Both the position numbers and the translations under genes were made by a program. 64,000 bases of DNA from Symsagittifera roscoffensis (lineage: Eukaryota > Xenacoelomorpha > Acoela > Convolutidae): positions 9,644,539 through 9,708,538 of the forward strand of contig NC_087070.1 of assembly GCF_963678635.1 (NCBI RefSeq), given 5' to 3'. Shown piece after piece: positions 1-10,703 of the stretch. Under the pieces are notes generated by a model, which was not told the origin of the DNA, did no database searches, and saw only the letters and a program-made list of their open reading frames with translations. How positions within the stretch are numbered: position 1 is the stretch's first letter; each line of letters begins with the position of its first letter.

Positions 1-263
1 GGTTGCTCAAGTTCAGTTTACTTTTTTTCAACAGAAGTTATTGTCATTAGATATTATTTTTCATTGAAATGGGTTAAAGAGGCTCTGACTTTTTGCAACG
101 AAGAAGCCAAATGTAATCTTTTTGACTTTTCTGGTGATAGGACTTTTAGAATTAATTTTGTTTTAAGCCCGTCTAATTTTAATTGGGCAACTTAGATAGA
201 CAAATTTTTCACTTCATGAAAATGCACTTTTAAAAAAAGTTTAATCATAAATGCATGACTGAC

Positions 264-438
264 CTGTGGCCATGATAGCTGCCCCGAATACTTTGCACCA
301 AGAGGGGAACTTGTATGTCCCAAGAGTGACGTCACTGTAGTTGATGACGTCAGAGACTAGGAGAGTGAGGAGGACGAGAGGGGCTGAGAAGCACCAGCAG
401 AACTTCCAGTACACACTCACTGCACGACCAGTCATCGT
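264..438 (-). CDS. SLC6 exon 9: TM11 and start of TM12
   Basis: Acceptor GTTGCAG/ACGATG continues as [20 protein letters not shown]11 is [14 protein letters not shown], and the loop [15 protein letters not shown] leads into TM12. It ends GCCACAG/GTCAGT in phase 1, so at least one more exon lies beyond the left edge. Positions 1-263 are intron with no exon visible. Confidence 0.9.
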
Positions 439-3400
439 CTGCAACATAAATGTTTTTTTTTGAAGTGAAAGAATATCATATTTTTAGAGCAAATCAGTTT
501 TTTTCTGATCTGAAAGAATATCATTTTTGGAACATAAATCTGCTTTTTTTTTTCTGAATTGAAAGAATGTAGTTTTTGGAACAAATCTGTTTTTTTTTCT
601 GAGCTGAAAGATTATCATTTTTGGAACATATATCTGTTTTTCTGAACTGAACGAATATCAGTTTTGGAACATAAATCTGCTTTTTTTCTGAACTGAAAGA
701 ATATAATTTTTAGAACATAAATCAGTTTTTTTCTCTGAATTGAATATCAGTTTTTAGAATGTAAACCAGACTTTTTTGAACTGAAAGATCATTCATTACG
801 AGGCCAAACTGTGCATTGTATAGGCGCACAATTTTGTGTCTGTGTGTTTCTGGATTCCAGAGACAAGTCTCTAAGTGTTAAAACTTTGTCGAAGCGATCA
901 AAGAAAATAAAAAAATTGAGTATCATTTTTTAGAATATAAACCAGATTTTATTGAACTGAAAGAATATCATTCATTAAGAGGCCAAACTGAGTTTTTTCT
1001 CACCCCAAGTGATTTTTTTCACGATCATATTTAATCTTTGAGAGCAATTACTATTTACTTTTGCGAAGCGAGTGTATTAGAACGAACCTTTTATTTTTCC
1101 AAATCTAAGTTGAAAATTTTGCTGCCACTTTTGGGGCACCTTCACAGTTTTATCATAGCATATGCTTTGACATTGGAATAGCAATAAGTTGGCACAGTTG
1201 ATATATTTTTATTTCATCAATTGAACCGAAAAGGTGATTTGTTTCAAGCAACATAACAATAATGAAAACTCGATTTCAGAAATTTTCCAATTCGATGTAC
1301 CTCGCAATTGTTTATACATAATGTGGCTTTATGCTTTGCAATTTTTTACTTGTAAAAGTAGTGTGGATGCCTTCAGTTTGTTATATTACAAATTTTATTT
1401 GCAAAATTGAGTCTTTTTGTATTTGGTACCACTTTTGCTGAATTGCATTGGCTATTTATTAGCATAGGTAGCTGCTTTATTCGTGACCATTGATGTCTTT
1501 GTTAAGCTTGCGTGGCTGAGTGAACAATGCGTGAGACTCAAAATCTCTTATTGCAGTAGGTCGCAGATTGGAATCCGACACGTAGCCGAGTTTTACTAGT
1601 TCGAGGCCTATTTCTACTTTTTCTTATTTCACTTGATAGAGCTGATTTTTGGTCGTGTTCTCGCAAGTGTTTGCGAAGCGCAGCTTCGCCTCTGTGTTAA
1701 ATTTTCAACTCAGCAAGACTAACTAGTTTAAAAATGAGAAATGGATGACCTTAAAAATTCAAAATCGGTTAACTAGAGCCAAACGTCTGCTTACGATAGT
1801 TTGAACATTCCAGACACTTTTCCCACGAAGGATTTAAAAAAGTTGGAGCTGCTCAACTGACTACGGAGTACATCTGGTGCCCTTGGTTTAAAAATTAGAT
1901 GCCTTCTAGTTATGTTTCTGGGCTGGGTAATGTTGCCTCACTTTCAAGCAACGAACACGGATCATGGTGGGCCTCGAACCTCTGACCTTTCGATTTAGAG
2001 GCTATGAAGACGTAACCAGTTCACCACCTCTCCCCAATTTTGGTATCGCTCAAATTGAAACAAAAATGTGTAAGTTAAACCTCGATGTCAATGGAGAACC
2101 GTCTGAGTCCGTAGACATAGACGACTACTATCATCTGCAGTGCCTGGATGAGGAAGAATGGGTAGAGAGTGACGTACCAGTCCAGCAGGAAGAACCAGTA
2201 GGTGCCTATGGAGCAACAAGAATACTTAAAAATGCCCGAATTTGATTTCACTTGCGAGAGAATGGCATGTGTTTTAATTGGGAACAAGAACTTTTCCCGT
2301 AAGATACTTTTCTCACAAATTTTTAAAACATTGAACATGCTTTTTTGTGGAATCTTAACAATTTTCAGGCACATTAGCTATTCAGTGCTCTTGGTTTCTT
2401 GGGCCTAGAGTTTGAATTCTGAATGTTTTCAATATGCATGAAATTGAACAAAAACGCTGGGAAACTTTGAATTGACGTTCTATTATGCTTATGCCATATT
2501 TGTCGGACAATTGATTTTGTCGGCTTAATTTTCAAAGCATGAAGCATGAATTGTCGGTCTATTATGCTTATAGTTTATTTGTCGGGCAATCAATTTTGTC
2601 GGCTTAATTTCCAAAGCATGAAACTTTCTGCTTCTTAAAACATCCGTTCAGTATAATTGATATTCGTGCTGTAATTGGCGGATTTACCCAAACTCGGATA
2701 TAGAATGAGTTACGTTTCATTCTTTATTCTTCATAATGGTTTCGGCGCGGCAGTGAGATTAGAACCCACGATCCTCCCTCTGCGAGCCGTTCGCCTTACC
2801 AACTTGGCCATCTGTCTTTGTCTAACCTTGAGGTGTGACAAGTGGCATTGATATCAAACAGGATGCGACTACAATTGCAAATGAGATGAACTTCTTGTAG
2901 GGAGCGAGAGAGACTCCGAACTCGTCTATGATGTTGACACTCTTCACTTCCACCCCAGAAAAGACACTGTCCACTCCCACATTGGCCATCATCAGGAAAA
3001 ACAACACCGCCCAAACAGGAGAGGCTGAAAGATACATTAAGATAACCAATTAGAGGCTCTTTTCCAGTTCCCCCCTCTTTCAAATTCAATTTTGAAAAGC
3101 TTATTTAACGTTGTCGTAATGCATTGAAATTTGGCGTGGTGAACAAATCGACAACTGTGAACAGATTTGTTCGTCATACTTTACAGCGTAACATCACGCA
3201 TTTAGCCATAATAACACGTAAAACCAACATAAAACTCGGTATTTTGAAAGAGGGGGGACTGGAAAAGAGCCCAATCAGATAGTACATATTTTTTTTTCCT
3301 GAAATAACCCGGGTTGTCGTCCATCCAACAAAAATGCTTATTATACAATTTCACATATGGAGAAAGTTTTTTTCCGAAAGTTTTTTTTCCGAATATTAAG

Positions 3401-6400
3401 TTTTTTTTCTTAAGTTTTTTTCCGAAAATTATCTTAAGCTGGTTTAAAACTCAATCAAAAAATTTTCGTCCCTGTAATATTTAACCCAAAATTTATTTAG
3501 GGACTTTGTGTAAGAGATACCAGGTGTTACAGTAAGATAAGCATCGGTCATTATCCGAGAAGCGATTCGTCTCAACTTCACTTTAGAAGCGTCCGATTTA
3601 GTTTTCGATCCCCTGCTATAGCAATGATAGTGTGCAAGAACGAGCTTTCAATTCACCTCTAGCTTCAAATTTACCACGGCCTGACCAGTTTTGGCTGAAA
3701 AGTGGGGCAAGTTAAAGTTCTAGAGGCAAAAAATGACCTTGGGTTGCTAAAAAAGCTATTTCATAAATTTAAGTTAAATTTTTACAACCCATCCCTCATG
3801 AAAGCATTTAAAACAATTCGCCCTTGAAATCGAGCAATTAATTTGACAAAGCCGATAAAACATATACAGGACCCGTTTAAGCGAAAAAGGTCAAAAGAAT
3901 TATAAAATTATTAAAAATCAGTTGGTAAGTTTATAAACTACAGAGCAACTTTCAGTTAGAATTTATATAGCTATAATGTTTTAATGAAGTCTAGTTGTGA
4001 TTTTGGCTTAACAAGGGTCGAATTAGGAAAATCAACGATAATCCATGAATAAAAATTGCTTTTGGCAATGAAATATCACTAACTCGTCGATGAAGATCGC
4101 TGTTTGTTCACTTTTTTATCGCTTATTTGCAATGTGAACCCAACCCGCGGACCTTTTTTGCAAAATCATTCAAATTTATACCCTTTTTTACAATAAAATC
4201 ATTCAAGCTTATACTTTTTCTTACGACAAAATCATTCAAATTTGAAGTATTCACTGAACTTTTAAAATAATTTATTCATAATTTTTTTATTTGATTTTAT
4301 TTGCTCCGCCTTCTATAACCGATTTTTTGTTTTACATGCTATCTTCATTCCATTTCTCATTGAGGTAAATTTTACGGCTGAACCCTTGTAATTATTTAGC
4401 GATGTTATCTTATTTTAGAAAAAGGGTTCTCTTGTTAAATCTGTTTTGGTTTTGCTGAATTGAATTTTATTCAACTGTTTTTATCTGACTCGTATAATTG
4501 AATCTTCATTGCGTTTAACTTGCCTTGCCCTTAATTGAGAAAAAAATGTTTTTCAAATTACTAGCTTTTTGTTGTCTTTAACATCGTGATTAGATTTTTC
4601 TGCGTAATCTGTTTCGCCTTATTTGTTTTGTAGAAAAGCCGATATGAACATCGGAAAACCCCATTTTTTGAAGTTTTTACCGTTTTTTTAAAGAGTTTTT
4701 ATTACTGGTCTCGAAAACTAATACACAGAAATCGGAGCAGAAACTGTACACACATTTTACACTGAAATCGCAGCAGTAACTTGAAATAATTAAAGAATTG
4801 TAAATGTCGCTCCTGGGTTTCGTAGAAGATCTAGGAAACGTTTTGCAGCCTGTCTAAGCATATAGTCCGTTTCTCTTTTTCCCCCACATTCCAAACAGTT
4901 ATTTTGTTGAGGGAATACCTTTATTGGCGACTCAAGGTCGTTCGTTTTTTTTTCGCTTAGAACTTTCACGTGGTACCATTAATGAGGCCAAAATTGGTCA
5001 GGATGTGATAAATCTGAAGCTGCAAGTCAAGTGAGAGCTCGTCGCCACACACTATCATTGTCATGGCACGGGATCGAATACGCGATCTGACGATCTCGAA
5101 TACAACGCCTTACCACTATGCTAAGTGCTTCTATTTTCGATTCATGATTCGACCCATGATTCGACTTTGTTCGAATATAGCCTTCGTTCGGTCGTCTTTG
5201 TTTGTGACGAAAACCGGACATCCTTCGACCGTGTCTTTCCAATGATGATTCGAACAGGGTAAGTGCTAATGTATAATTACAACAGACTAAGCTATTATTA
5301 AGTTAGCAGTAGGTTTTCAGTGTGTTGTGTGTGCTAACCTGGCATTTCAGCCACTGCATTCGGGTATGCGATGAAGGCCAGTCCCAGTCCACTCTCCACT
5401 GCTTTCGGGACTGTAGTGTCCATCTGGTGCGCCAGGAAACCCAGAATGGAGAAGACTGCAAATCCAGCGAACACACTCGTCAAAGAGTTCACCTTCAAAT
5501 CATAATTTGAACTTAATAATCTCACCGTGAAATTTACCTTGAACTTGAACTGTATCTTGACCTTGACCCTGACCTTGACCTTGACCTTTAACTTCTGCAT
5601 TTGGAATACCTCACAGCGGCGTGGGCAGAAAGACCATGTGTAGAAAAATCTGGAAATTTTCAGCAAACAGAAATGAAGGGGGGGGGGGAGGAGCTGGTAC
5701 ATTGACACATTGTAAATGTGGAAAAGCTTACAACTTTTAAAAAAGATTAAAGTTGCTCGCGAAGTTAATTAAGAGTTTGAAAACGCAGAATTCATAAACT
5801 ACATGGGCTTGTTTCGATTTTTTCGGGCTTAAGAGACGATTCAGTGTTTATCACAATCCTAGTTTTAAGCAACCCTCCCCAACCTAAAGTCACGCATGTA
5901 GGAATCTGAAAATCAAATCCATCTATGCTTGAGCAGAATTGAGTCATTTAATGGTTGTTTACACAAATATTGGAGCCGAATCAAAGTAACTTTCCAAAAG
6001 CATGTTGAAGAAAATATGTGGTAAATTTACAAAAAAACTCACAAGAGCTACGATGAGAGAATCCTTTTCACAGTTCTCCCCAAACTTCTTCAAACTGGCC
6101 AGTGTCTGGTTGAGACCATTGCTCAGTGCCAGAGAACTGATCACCTGATTTGCCGCTCCAGTCCAAACGGAGATCTGAAATTTTAAAAAACGACCCCGAT
6201 ATAAACTTAGAATTTGAAGCCCTCGTTATACTTCGGTTTTCAAACTCAAGGTAATGCCAAGCTTGCGATTGAAAATCGCGCTGTCTACAACTTGACCAAA
6301 AATTTGGAACAAATATGATTTGACAAAATATTGGCTCCTAAGTGGGTCCAGTGCAATAAAAAGCACGAAACTACTATTATTGTTATTATGAAACCATTTT

Positions 6401-9328
6401 TTTGGATATAAAAACACGCGGTTTTGTGTTTGCTTTCTTTGAAAATGACCTTTGAGTTAATTTTGAGTGGAGTGAAAATATAAGATATCATTTTATGATA
6501 TTGCCAAACAGAATTTGACTTAACCTCTTTGAGTTTCTTGAAGTCTGGTCGAAGATAAAAAGCGATTCCGTCACTCATTCCGGGTAATGTGAGTCCTCGG
6601 ATCAAGAGAATCATCAGAATAATGTAAGGTGCTAGTACAGTAACGTAAATCACTTTGCCAATTGATTTCGTTCCTAAACGGAGAAGATTTCTGGCTATAA
6701 TTTCTGATAAAGGCGTAAAGTTTTTTTGGTATATTTGTCGGTAAAATATCCTACAAATATCTTTCCTTTCAAGCGCCTGAATATTCAATTTTGCGCCCAA
6801 AAACAGCAAAAAATGGCCATAAATTTGCATTTTCTGTTTTTTTTTGCGTTTTTTACCTTTCATGACCATAAGGTAAACTATAGCTTGAGAGAGCACAAAT
6901 GCCGCAAACTGGGGAATCATCACACCCCCTTGGTCTTCGATGCTCTCACTCTTCTGGAGGACTTGGTTGTTCCAGAACTCCTCGGCCGGCGAGTTCCACA
7001 CTTCATCTGGCGACTGAATTTTGTTCTGGTGTGAATAGGTGTCGTTGCCGGTCAAGCATACAAATCCGTGCATTTGTCCGTTCTAAGGAAAGACAAAAAA
7101 CAAAAAATACAAAAAGAAGCTCTTTTCCACATTGTGACAACAAAATAACAGTTTGATTTTTATCTATCCTTTTCAACGTAAAATCACGCATTTAGCTCCA
7201 GTATCATATGTAAGATAATCTTAAAACTAATTAATTTGAGGTGAGTATTGAAGCGAGGGGATTGGTTCTAGAAGGGAGCGGCTAACAGGTTAAACATGAC
7301 TTTAAAAATAGGCAACTAAAACAGCATTGGCGCTACTGTTTTAACCTTCAAACAGCTACTGCTAAAATTACAAAAAAACCATTCAGCGTCAAAATTTTAG
7401 ATTAATTCAAACTTTAACACAGTTTTAAATGCTGAAATGAGTGAGCAGTTATTTCCCAATGTCAAAATGAAAAACTTGAGGTTAATTTATTTTGTTCAGT
7501 CTTGTTAACCGAAAAAGATATTTGTCATTAATTTAGCATTAATTATGAAAGGTATAAAAAAAACTGCTCACGAACCCGCAATCTGCACTCATTAACCGGC
7601 TCACTGCAGAACTGAGAGTTCCAAGGATTGTCACAGGTAGTCCACGGCAGCGATGCAGTTGTGACTGATACGAGTAGAAAGTAGACAACCCACCCGAGTA
7701 TGATGTTGTAGTAGATGTAGCCGAAGATGTTGACCACGAAGGCCGAGTAGCCGACTCCCTTAAAAAGGGGACACAGCTTCCACAGGGAGAGACAACCTGA
7801 AATTATTTATGTAATTTGTTCATTTATTTATTTGTTTATTCATTTATCCTGAGTACATCAAATAATCAAAAAACGTTAGTCGAATTCAGGGGCGGATTTA
7901 GGGGTGGGCGGATGCTTTTCTTCTCTCTCGAAGAATAGTCCCCCTTTGTAGTGTTTTGAGACATCCATTTTTGGCTGACTGGTTTAAATTTTTTCTAAAG
8001 GCGCCTTTGGCGCTAATGTATACTGATTTTGAGGGGGGAAACAACGCGACTTTTTGGTCAAAGTTTTTTAAAAAAAATGCCTATAAACGCTTTTTTGGCC
8101 TGTTTTTCTCAAAAGTTTGACTATTTGTATTAAAATATAGCCTTTGTAGCCTTTGTAGTGGTTTGAGAGAGCTCAGAAAGTCAGAAAAAAGTCGAGAAAA
8201 TCCGAGATCCGCCCCTGGTCAAACTTTTAAATAATCCCATGAAAGGATAGCAAGAAAGCCATAGTAAGCCAATCAAAATCTAGATAAGAAAACAAAATAC
8301 GATTTATTTTCTTTTCTCGCTTCTGATTGGTTTACGCCGTGTCTACTTTTTGCAACGTAACGAGACCATGTATCCACTGTGGATAGGCCAACACGTGAGG
8401 ACCCCCCTCATGATTTCGACCACTGACCTTTGGTTCCCCTTTGGTTTTATTTTAAGCCTCCATTTTTGGCTGACCGACATTCAAACTTTTTGCTGAAAGT
8501 GCCAATATACACTAACATTGAAGTGAAAAGTATATCTATTTGGTCGACCTAAGAAAAAATATAAAATTTCGAACAGTTTTGAAAAACCGCTTTTACTTCG
8601 GAAAATTCTAGATTTACCCTTGTCTTGAATTCTCATTAGCGCCTTAAATTTTGGGAACAATTTCTGCAGTTATTTATTTTTTTTTGCGGTTTTGAGATTT
8701 TTATGAAAATGATGAGACCCCCCCCCCCCCCCCACCACCTTTCATATTTACATTTACACAAGACCCAACTATCATACTTCTACCAGATCCTCCACTATCT
8801 ATTTGCTTCGGGTTAAAATTGTTTCGCGCTGAATACAAAATAATCAATTCTGTTCGGTTGAAAATTCCAATTTTAAATACCCGTTAAGATCCCCCCAATT
8901 AAATAAGGGAGATAGTGTTAACTTAGTCCTAGAATTTCTACCTTTTAGAAAGTTCTGGGTCTCATCGTTATTAAACGAAATTTCAAATTTTGTATTTTAA
9001 AAAAGCTTTAATATATGCTCGAAAAGCTTGAAAATTACATAGTTGAATTGTGCTCAAGTTTCAAGTTAAAGTAAGAAAAAATAAAAGTTCTCCAACCTAG
9101 ACTGCTGAACTGTCCCATAGCTTGCTCCATATAAACACAAGGAATCCCGACAAACACCAACATGATTGAGTAGGGAATAAGAAAAGCCCCGCCCCCATTT
9201 GAGAAAAGTTTGTAGGGGAAGCGCCATACATTTCCATAGCCCACGCAGAAGCCTACTGCTGACAGGATGAACTCGATGTTCGAACTCCACGTGTCTCGTT
9301 TGACAGAGCGTCCAGCTGGTGACGTCAT
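264..9328 (-). CDS. SLC6 family Na+/Cl--dependent transporter gene (9 exons, 3' end outside the window)
   Basis: Nine exons join with matching phases and GT-AG introns into about 537 codons covering TM1 to the start of TM12. SLC6 proteins import amino acids, GABA, monoamines or osmolytes across the plasma membrane with Na+ and Cl-. Seen here: the TM1 motif GNVWRFPY, the [10 protein letters not shown] loop, a Cys-x8-Cys pair in extracellular loop 2, RGLTLPG after TM5, NSLTS in TM7 and GVDS in TM8. A Gly occupies the TM1 position where monoamine carriers have Asp, so an amino-acid-like substrate is more likely; this is inference. The TM6 unwound segment is unusual (SLALSNG against the family's SLGxGxG). 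The ATG of exon 1 precedes only about 18 residues before TM1, so an upstream exon is possible. The end of TM12 and the C-terminus are not in the window. Confidence 0.93.
444..790. repeat. Minisatellite of about 57-bp units in SLC6 intron 9
   Basis: About seven imperfect tandem units, each with the core CTGAACTGAAAGAATATCA followed by TTTTTGGAACATAAATC. One more unit reappears at about 925-985. It starts only 5 bp beyond the exon 9 acceptor, so the T-runs may serve as part of the pyrimidine tract of that exon on the other strand only indirectly. Confidence 0.75.
795..875. repeat. Dispersed repeat containing 'ACGAGGCCAAACTGTGCA'
   Basis: The block with GAGGCCAAACTGTGCA and GGATTCCAGAGACAAGTC recurs at 22357-22430, and the GAGGCC start recurs at about 39000. 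This is an unnamed repeat family. Confidence 0.55.
1508..1587 (+). repeat. tRNA-derived (SINE-like) sequence, Leu/Ser-type
   Basis: A box-like TGGCTGAGTGAAC, an anticodon-arm-like GAGACTCAAAATCTC and a degenerate B box GATTGGAATCC occur in tRNA order and spacing. The acceptor stem pairs poorly, so it is a tRNA derivative or SINE head, not a functional tRNA. Confidence 0.5.
1964..2036 (-). repeat. tRNA-derived (SINE-like) sequence next to SLC6 exon 8
   Basis: Reading the minus strand: A box-like TGGTGAACTGGTTACG, anticodon-arm-like GCCTCTAAATCGAAAGG, B box GAGGTTCGAGGCC. It lies about 45 bp inside the intron after exon 8. No intact tRNA fold is evident. Confidence 0.5.
2081..2205 (-). CDS. 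SLC6 exon 8: TM10
   Basis: Acceptor CCATAG/GCACCT joins as [15 protein letters not shown], the family's 'GG.Y.F.L.D.Y' segment. TM10 ([18 protein letters not shown]) ends in RRFSIDIE, matching the family's KRFxxDIE. The donor is GAG/GTTTAA, phase 0. Confidence 0.92.
2472..2635. repeat. Two tandem units of about 80 bp
   Basis: Two adjacent near-copies of a block containing TCTATTATGCTTAT, TTTGTCGG and TTGTCGGCTTAATTT, in SLC6 intron 7. Confidence 0.75.
2750..2816 (-). repeat. tRNA-derived (SINE-like) sequence abutting SLC6 exon 7
   Basis: Minus strand: A box TGGCCAAGTTGGTAAGGCG and B box GGGTTCTAATCTC in tRNA spacing. It starts about 10 bp after the exon 7 donor. The clover-leaf is not complete. 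Confidence 0.55.
2827..3024 (-). CDS. SLC6 exon 7: TM8 and TM9
   Basis: Acceptor CTTTCAG/CCTCTC joins as [26 protein letters not shown] is the TM8 equivalent of GLDSQFVGVE and contains the Na2-site Asp-Ser. TM9 is [14 protein letters not shown]. The donor is CAAG/GTTAGA, phase 1. A tRNA-derived sequence begins within 20 bp of this donor. Confidence 0.92.
3055..3271. mobile_element. Short MITE with GGCTCTTTTCCAG inverted ends
   Basis: About 30-bp inverted terminal repeats (GGCTCTTTTCCAGTTCCCCC on the left, its complement on the right) flank about 155 bp. The flanks CAATTAGA and CAATCAGA look like an 8-bp target duplication with one change, which points to a hAT-type element. It lies in SLC6 intron 6, 30 bp from exon 7. 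A second, worn member is at 7122-7262 (shared inner block ATCACGCATTTAGC). Confidence 0.7.
3272..5034. other. SLC6 intron 6, no further gene
   Basis: AT-rich intron DNA. The only internal structure noted is a threefold short repeat around AAATCATTCAAATTTATAC at about 4165-4245. No coding or RNA signal was seen. Confidence 0.5.
5063..5131 (-). repeat. tRNA-derived (SINE-like) sequence in SLC6 intron 6
   Basis: Minus strand: A box TTAGCATAGTGGTAAGGCG, a TTCGA-containing anticodon arm, B box GTATTCGATCCCG, and short acceptor complementarity (GCAC with GTGC). Probably a SINE head or tRNA pseudogene. Confidence 0.5.
5339..5492 (-). CDS. SLC6 exon 6: TM7 and extracellular loop 4
   Basis: Acceptor TTGAAG/GTGAAC has a weak pyrimidine tract but gives an exact join, [15 protein letters not shown]. 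The NSLTS segment contains the Ser/Asn that bind Cl- in eukaryotic SLC6 proteins. Loop 4 ([18 protein letters not shown]) is typical. The donor is CCAG/GTTAGC, phase 1. Confidence 0.92.
5535..5590. repeat. TTGACC hexamer microsatellite
   Basis: Several imperfect tandem TTGACC units about 45 bp into SLC6 intron 5, upstream of exon 6 in gene orientation. It produces a spurious [10 protein letters not shown] peptide in one frame, which is not coding. Confidence 0.75.
6043..6174 (-). CDS. SLC6 exon 5: TM6 (substrate and ion site)
   Basis: Acceptor TTTCAG/ATCTCC, donor CTT/GTGAGT, both phase 0 (44 codons). It aligns by eye with the TM6 block ATQIFFSLGxGFGxLIAFASYNKF of the family. Here that block reads [14 protein letters not shown] followed by [11 protein letters not shown]. 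The unwound glycines are replaced by Ala, Ser and Asn while the flanking Gln and Ser are kept. Confidence 0.9.
6525..6673 (-). CDS. SLC6 exon 4: TM5 and RGLTLPG loop
   Basis: Acceptor TTTAG/GAACGA joins as [14 protein letters not shown]5 ([14 protein letters not shown]) is followed by the family hallmark RGLTLPG and the amphipathic [14 protein letters not shown] loop. The donor is GAG/GTTAAG, phase 0. Confidence 0.92.
6857..7082 (-). CDS. SLC6 exon 3: rest of loop 2 and TM4
   Basis: Acceptor CCTTAG/AACGGA continues [16 protein letters not shown]. The NDT is a potential N-glycosylation site in the extracellular loop. TM4 is [19 protein letters not shown]. The donor is AAAG/GTAAAA, phase 1. 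Confidence 0.9.
7122..7262. repeat. Degenerate copy of the GGCTCTTTTCC MITE
   Basis: Begins with AAGCTCTTTTCCA and shares the inner block TCACGCATTTAGC with the element at 3055-3271. The right end is worn. In SLC6 intron 2. Confidence 0.5.
7576..7796 (-). CDS. SLC6 exon 2: TM3 and extracellular loop 2
   Basis: Acceptor TTCAG/GTTGTC restores the frame as [11 protein letters not shown]. It holds the first intracellular loop, TM3 ([16 protein letters not shown]) and the two loop-2 cysteines ([10 protein letters not shown]). The Tyr of KGVGY, matching the family's Cl- ligand region in TM2/TM3, is present. It ends CRLR/GTTCGT in phase 0. A downstream GTGAGC would be a stronger-looking donor but breaks the frame with exon 3. 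Confidence 0.9.
7887..8217 (+). mobile_element. hAT MITE (CAGGGGCGGAT family)
   Basis: Ends CAGGGGCGGATTTAGG and GAGATCCGCCCCTG, with the family's inner palindrome GGCGCCTTTGGCGC. Flanks GTCGAATT and GTCAAACT agree at six of eight bases, a worn 8-bp target duplication. Inside SLC6 intron 1. No coding capacity. Confidence 0.85.
8218..9044. other. SLC6 intron 1 remainder
   Basis: No gene. Around 8410-8620 there are worn fragments reminiscent of the hAT MITE core (CATTTTTGGCTGACCGACAT, TATTTGGTCGACC). A C-homopolymer at about 8720 may be imprecisely assembled. Confidence 0.4.
9097..9328 (-). CDS. SLC6 exon 1: N-terminus, TM1, TM2
   Basis: Begins at an ATG (MTSPAGRS) and runs through GNVWRFPY and [10 protein letters not shown] to FSSLG. 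The donor is CTAG/GTTGGA, phase 1. Na+-coordinating Asn of the GN motif is present. This exon is part of a tandem duplication, and its duplicate lies upstream at 12850-13080. Confidence 0.92.
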
Positions 9329-10703
9329 TTTGAATGCTTTAAAATGAAGAAGTTTTTACATGAAATTGGAGACAGACGAAAAAAAACAATTTAGACCTTT
9401 TAATCTCCTTCAGAAAAGTTGTACACCCAAAAGTTTGTTTTTCAGATGCAGCATTCATGCAGCATGTTCGTCAAAAAATGAATTTTGCAAATTTTTTTTT
9501 CTGACTCATCGGATTGCTTTTTTCTAATACGGAGTTACAAATCATTCGGTCAGAATGAATTAATTTTATAGCTTATGCCAAATTGTTGGCAATATCTTTT
9601 TTGGTCAACGAAGTCAAGCCAAGCCAATTCACCTAAAACTGCTCATTTTGACGTCCAATTTGATCTTACTACTGATATTCACTCTTAAAAACGGTTTCCA
9701 AAAAACTAATTAACCTAAAATGCTATTGTTTTTGATCGATTTAACTGCTCAAGGTCACCGTTATTGCAAAAAGTTTGACATTAACTATAAAAAGCAATCT
9801 TACTATAGCTTTTAGCAAATCTATTGGACAGCGCGTCAAATTTCCGGAAAAAAATTTGACCATGAAACAGTGAATAGGCGTTGAAATAGCCATCGAATTT
9901 TCAAAACCTCATTGAATTGCCAAAAGATCAATGCAGCAGCATTCTGCTTTATCGAACAGGTCCATTTTGCCTAAGTTCAACAATTGTTTTTTTTGCATTT
10001 AACAATGATCTGCTATGCATTTTTCCAGAACAAAAACAAACATAAAACGCCGGCATCAAGGCAACCCCAAATTTCAAAGAGCTTTTAGTTCTAGTTTGAA
10101 AGTCAGATTTATAGTTAATGTCAAATTTTTGGCAATATCGGTGACCTTCAGCAACTTAATCGGTCAAAAACTAAAGTATTTTAAAGTAGATTGTTTTTTG
10201 GACGCAGTTTTTACGAGTAGAAATTAGTGAAAAACAAAAATTTGAGATTATATTGAGGAGCTATTGGTGAATAATCTTTGTTTAGATTCGTTGACCGAAA
10301 AGGTATTGCCAACATTTAAGCTTTAACTACTAATAATTTTCTTTCCTAATTTTTCACGTATAATTTCATAATTAGAAACAAATTGGACAGACTGAATTGA
10401 TTGAAAAAAGCTGAACAGCTGATTAAGAAGAGCTGTTAATCTGAAGCTGAAGAAATGTAGCACGCAAATTTGAAAGACGACGTGAACTTAAACAATAAAA
10501 AAAATCTGTAGAACAAGTGATATATTTTTTGTTAAGTGTGCCTCCAAGCTTTTTGCAACTCACTGTTGGAGAAATATTAAGTGGTAGTTAGAAAAACTGC
10601 CTTAACAAAAAAGTACAGAAATTTTTTTCCAGACGAATTTTGTAGTTCATTTTGCTTTAAATTTTAACTTGCATGGAAAGTTGAATCAACATAGGATTTC
10701 ATA

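Noticed and set aside
1508-1587. Functional tRNA-Leu or tRNA-Ser gene
   Set aside because: Acceptor stem and D-arm pairing are poor and the B box is degenerate. Called tRNA-derived instead.
5334-5708. 124-codon minus frame with a [10 protein letters not shown] segment
   Set aside because: Only 5339-5492 is SLC6 coding. The rest is the translated TTGACC microsatellite in the intron.
6285-7073. 262-codon minus-strand open frame
   Set aside because: It runs through two SLC6 exons and the introns between and after them. Family alignment and splice sites support only 6857-7082 and 6525-6673 as coding.
8720-8735. Long C and G homopolymers here and at 23670, 28415, 36785, 41065 and 42690
   Set aside because: Most mark hAT MITE ends, and their lengths are probably sequencing or assembly noise. 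Not treated as structural elements in their own right.
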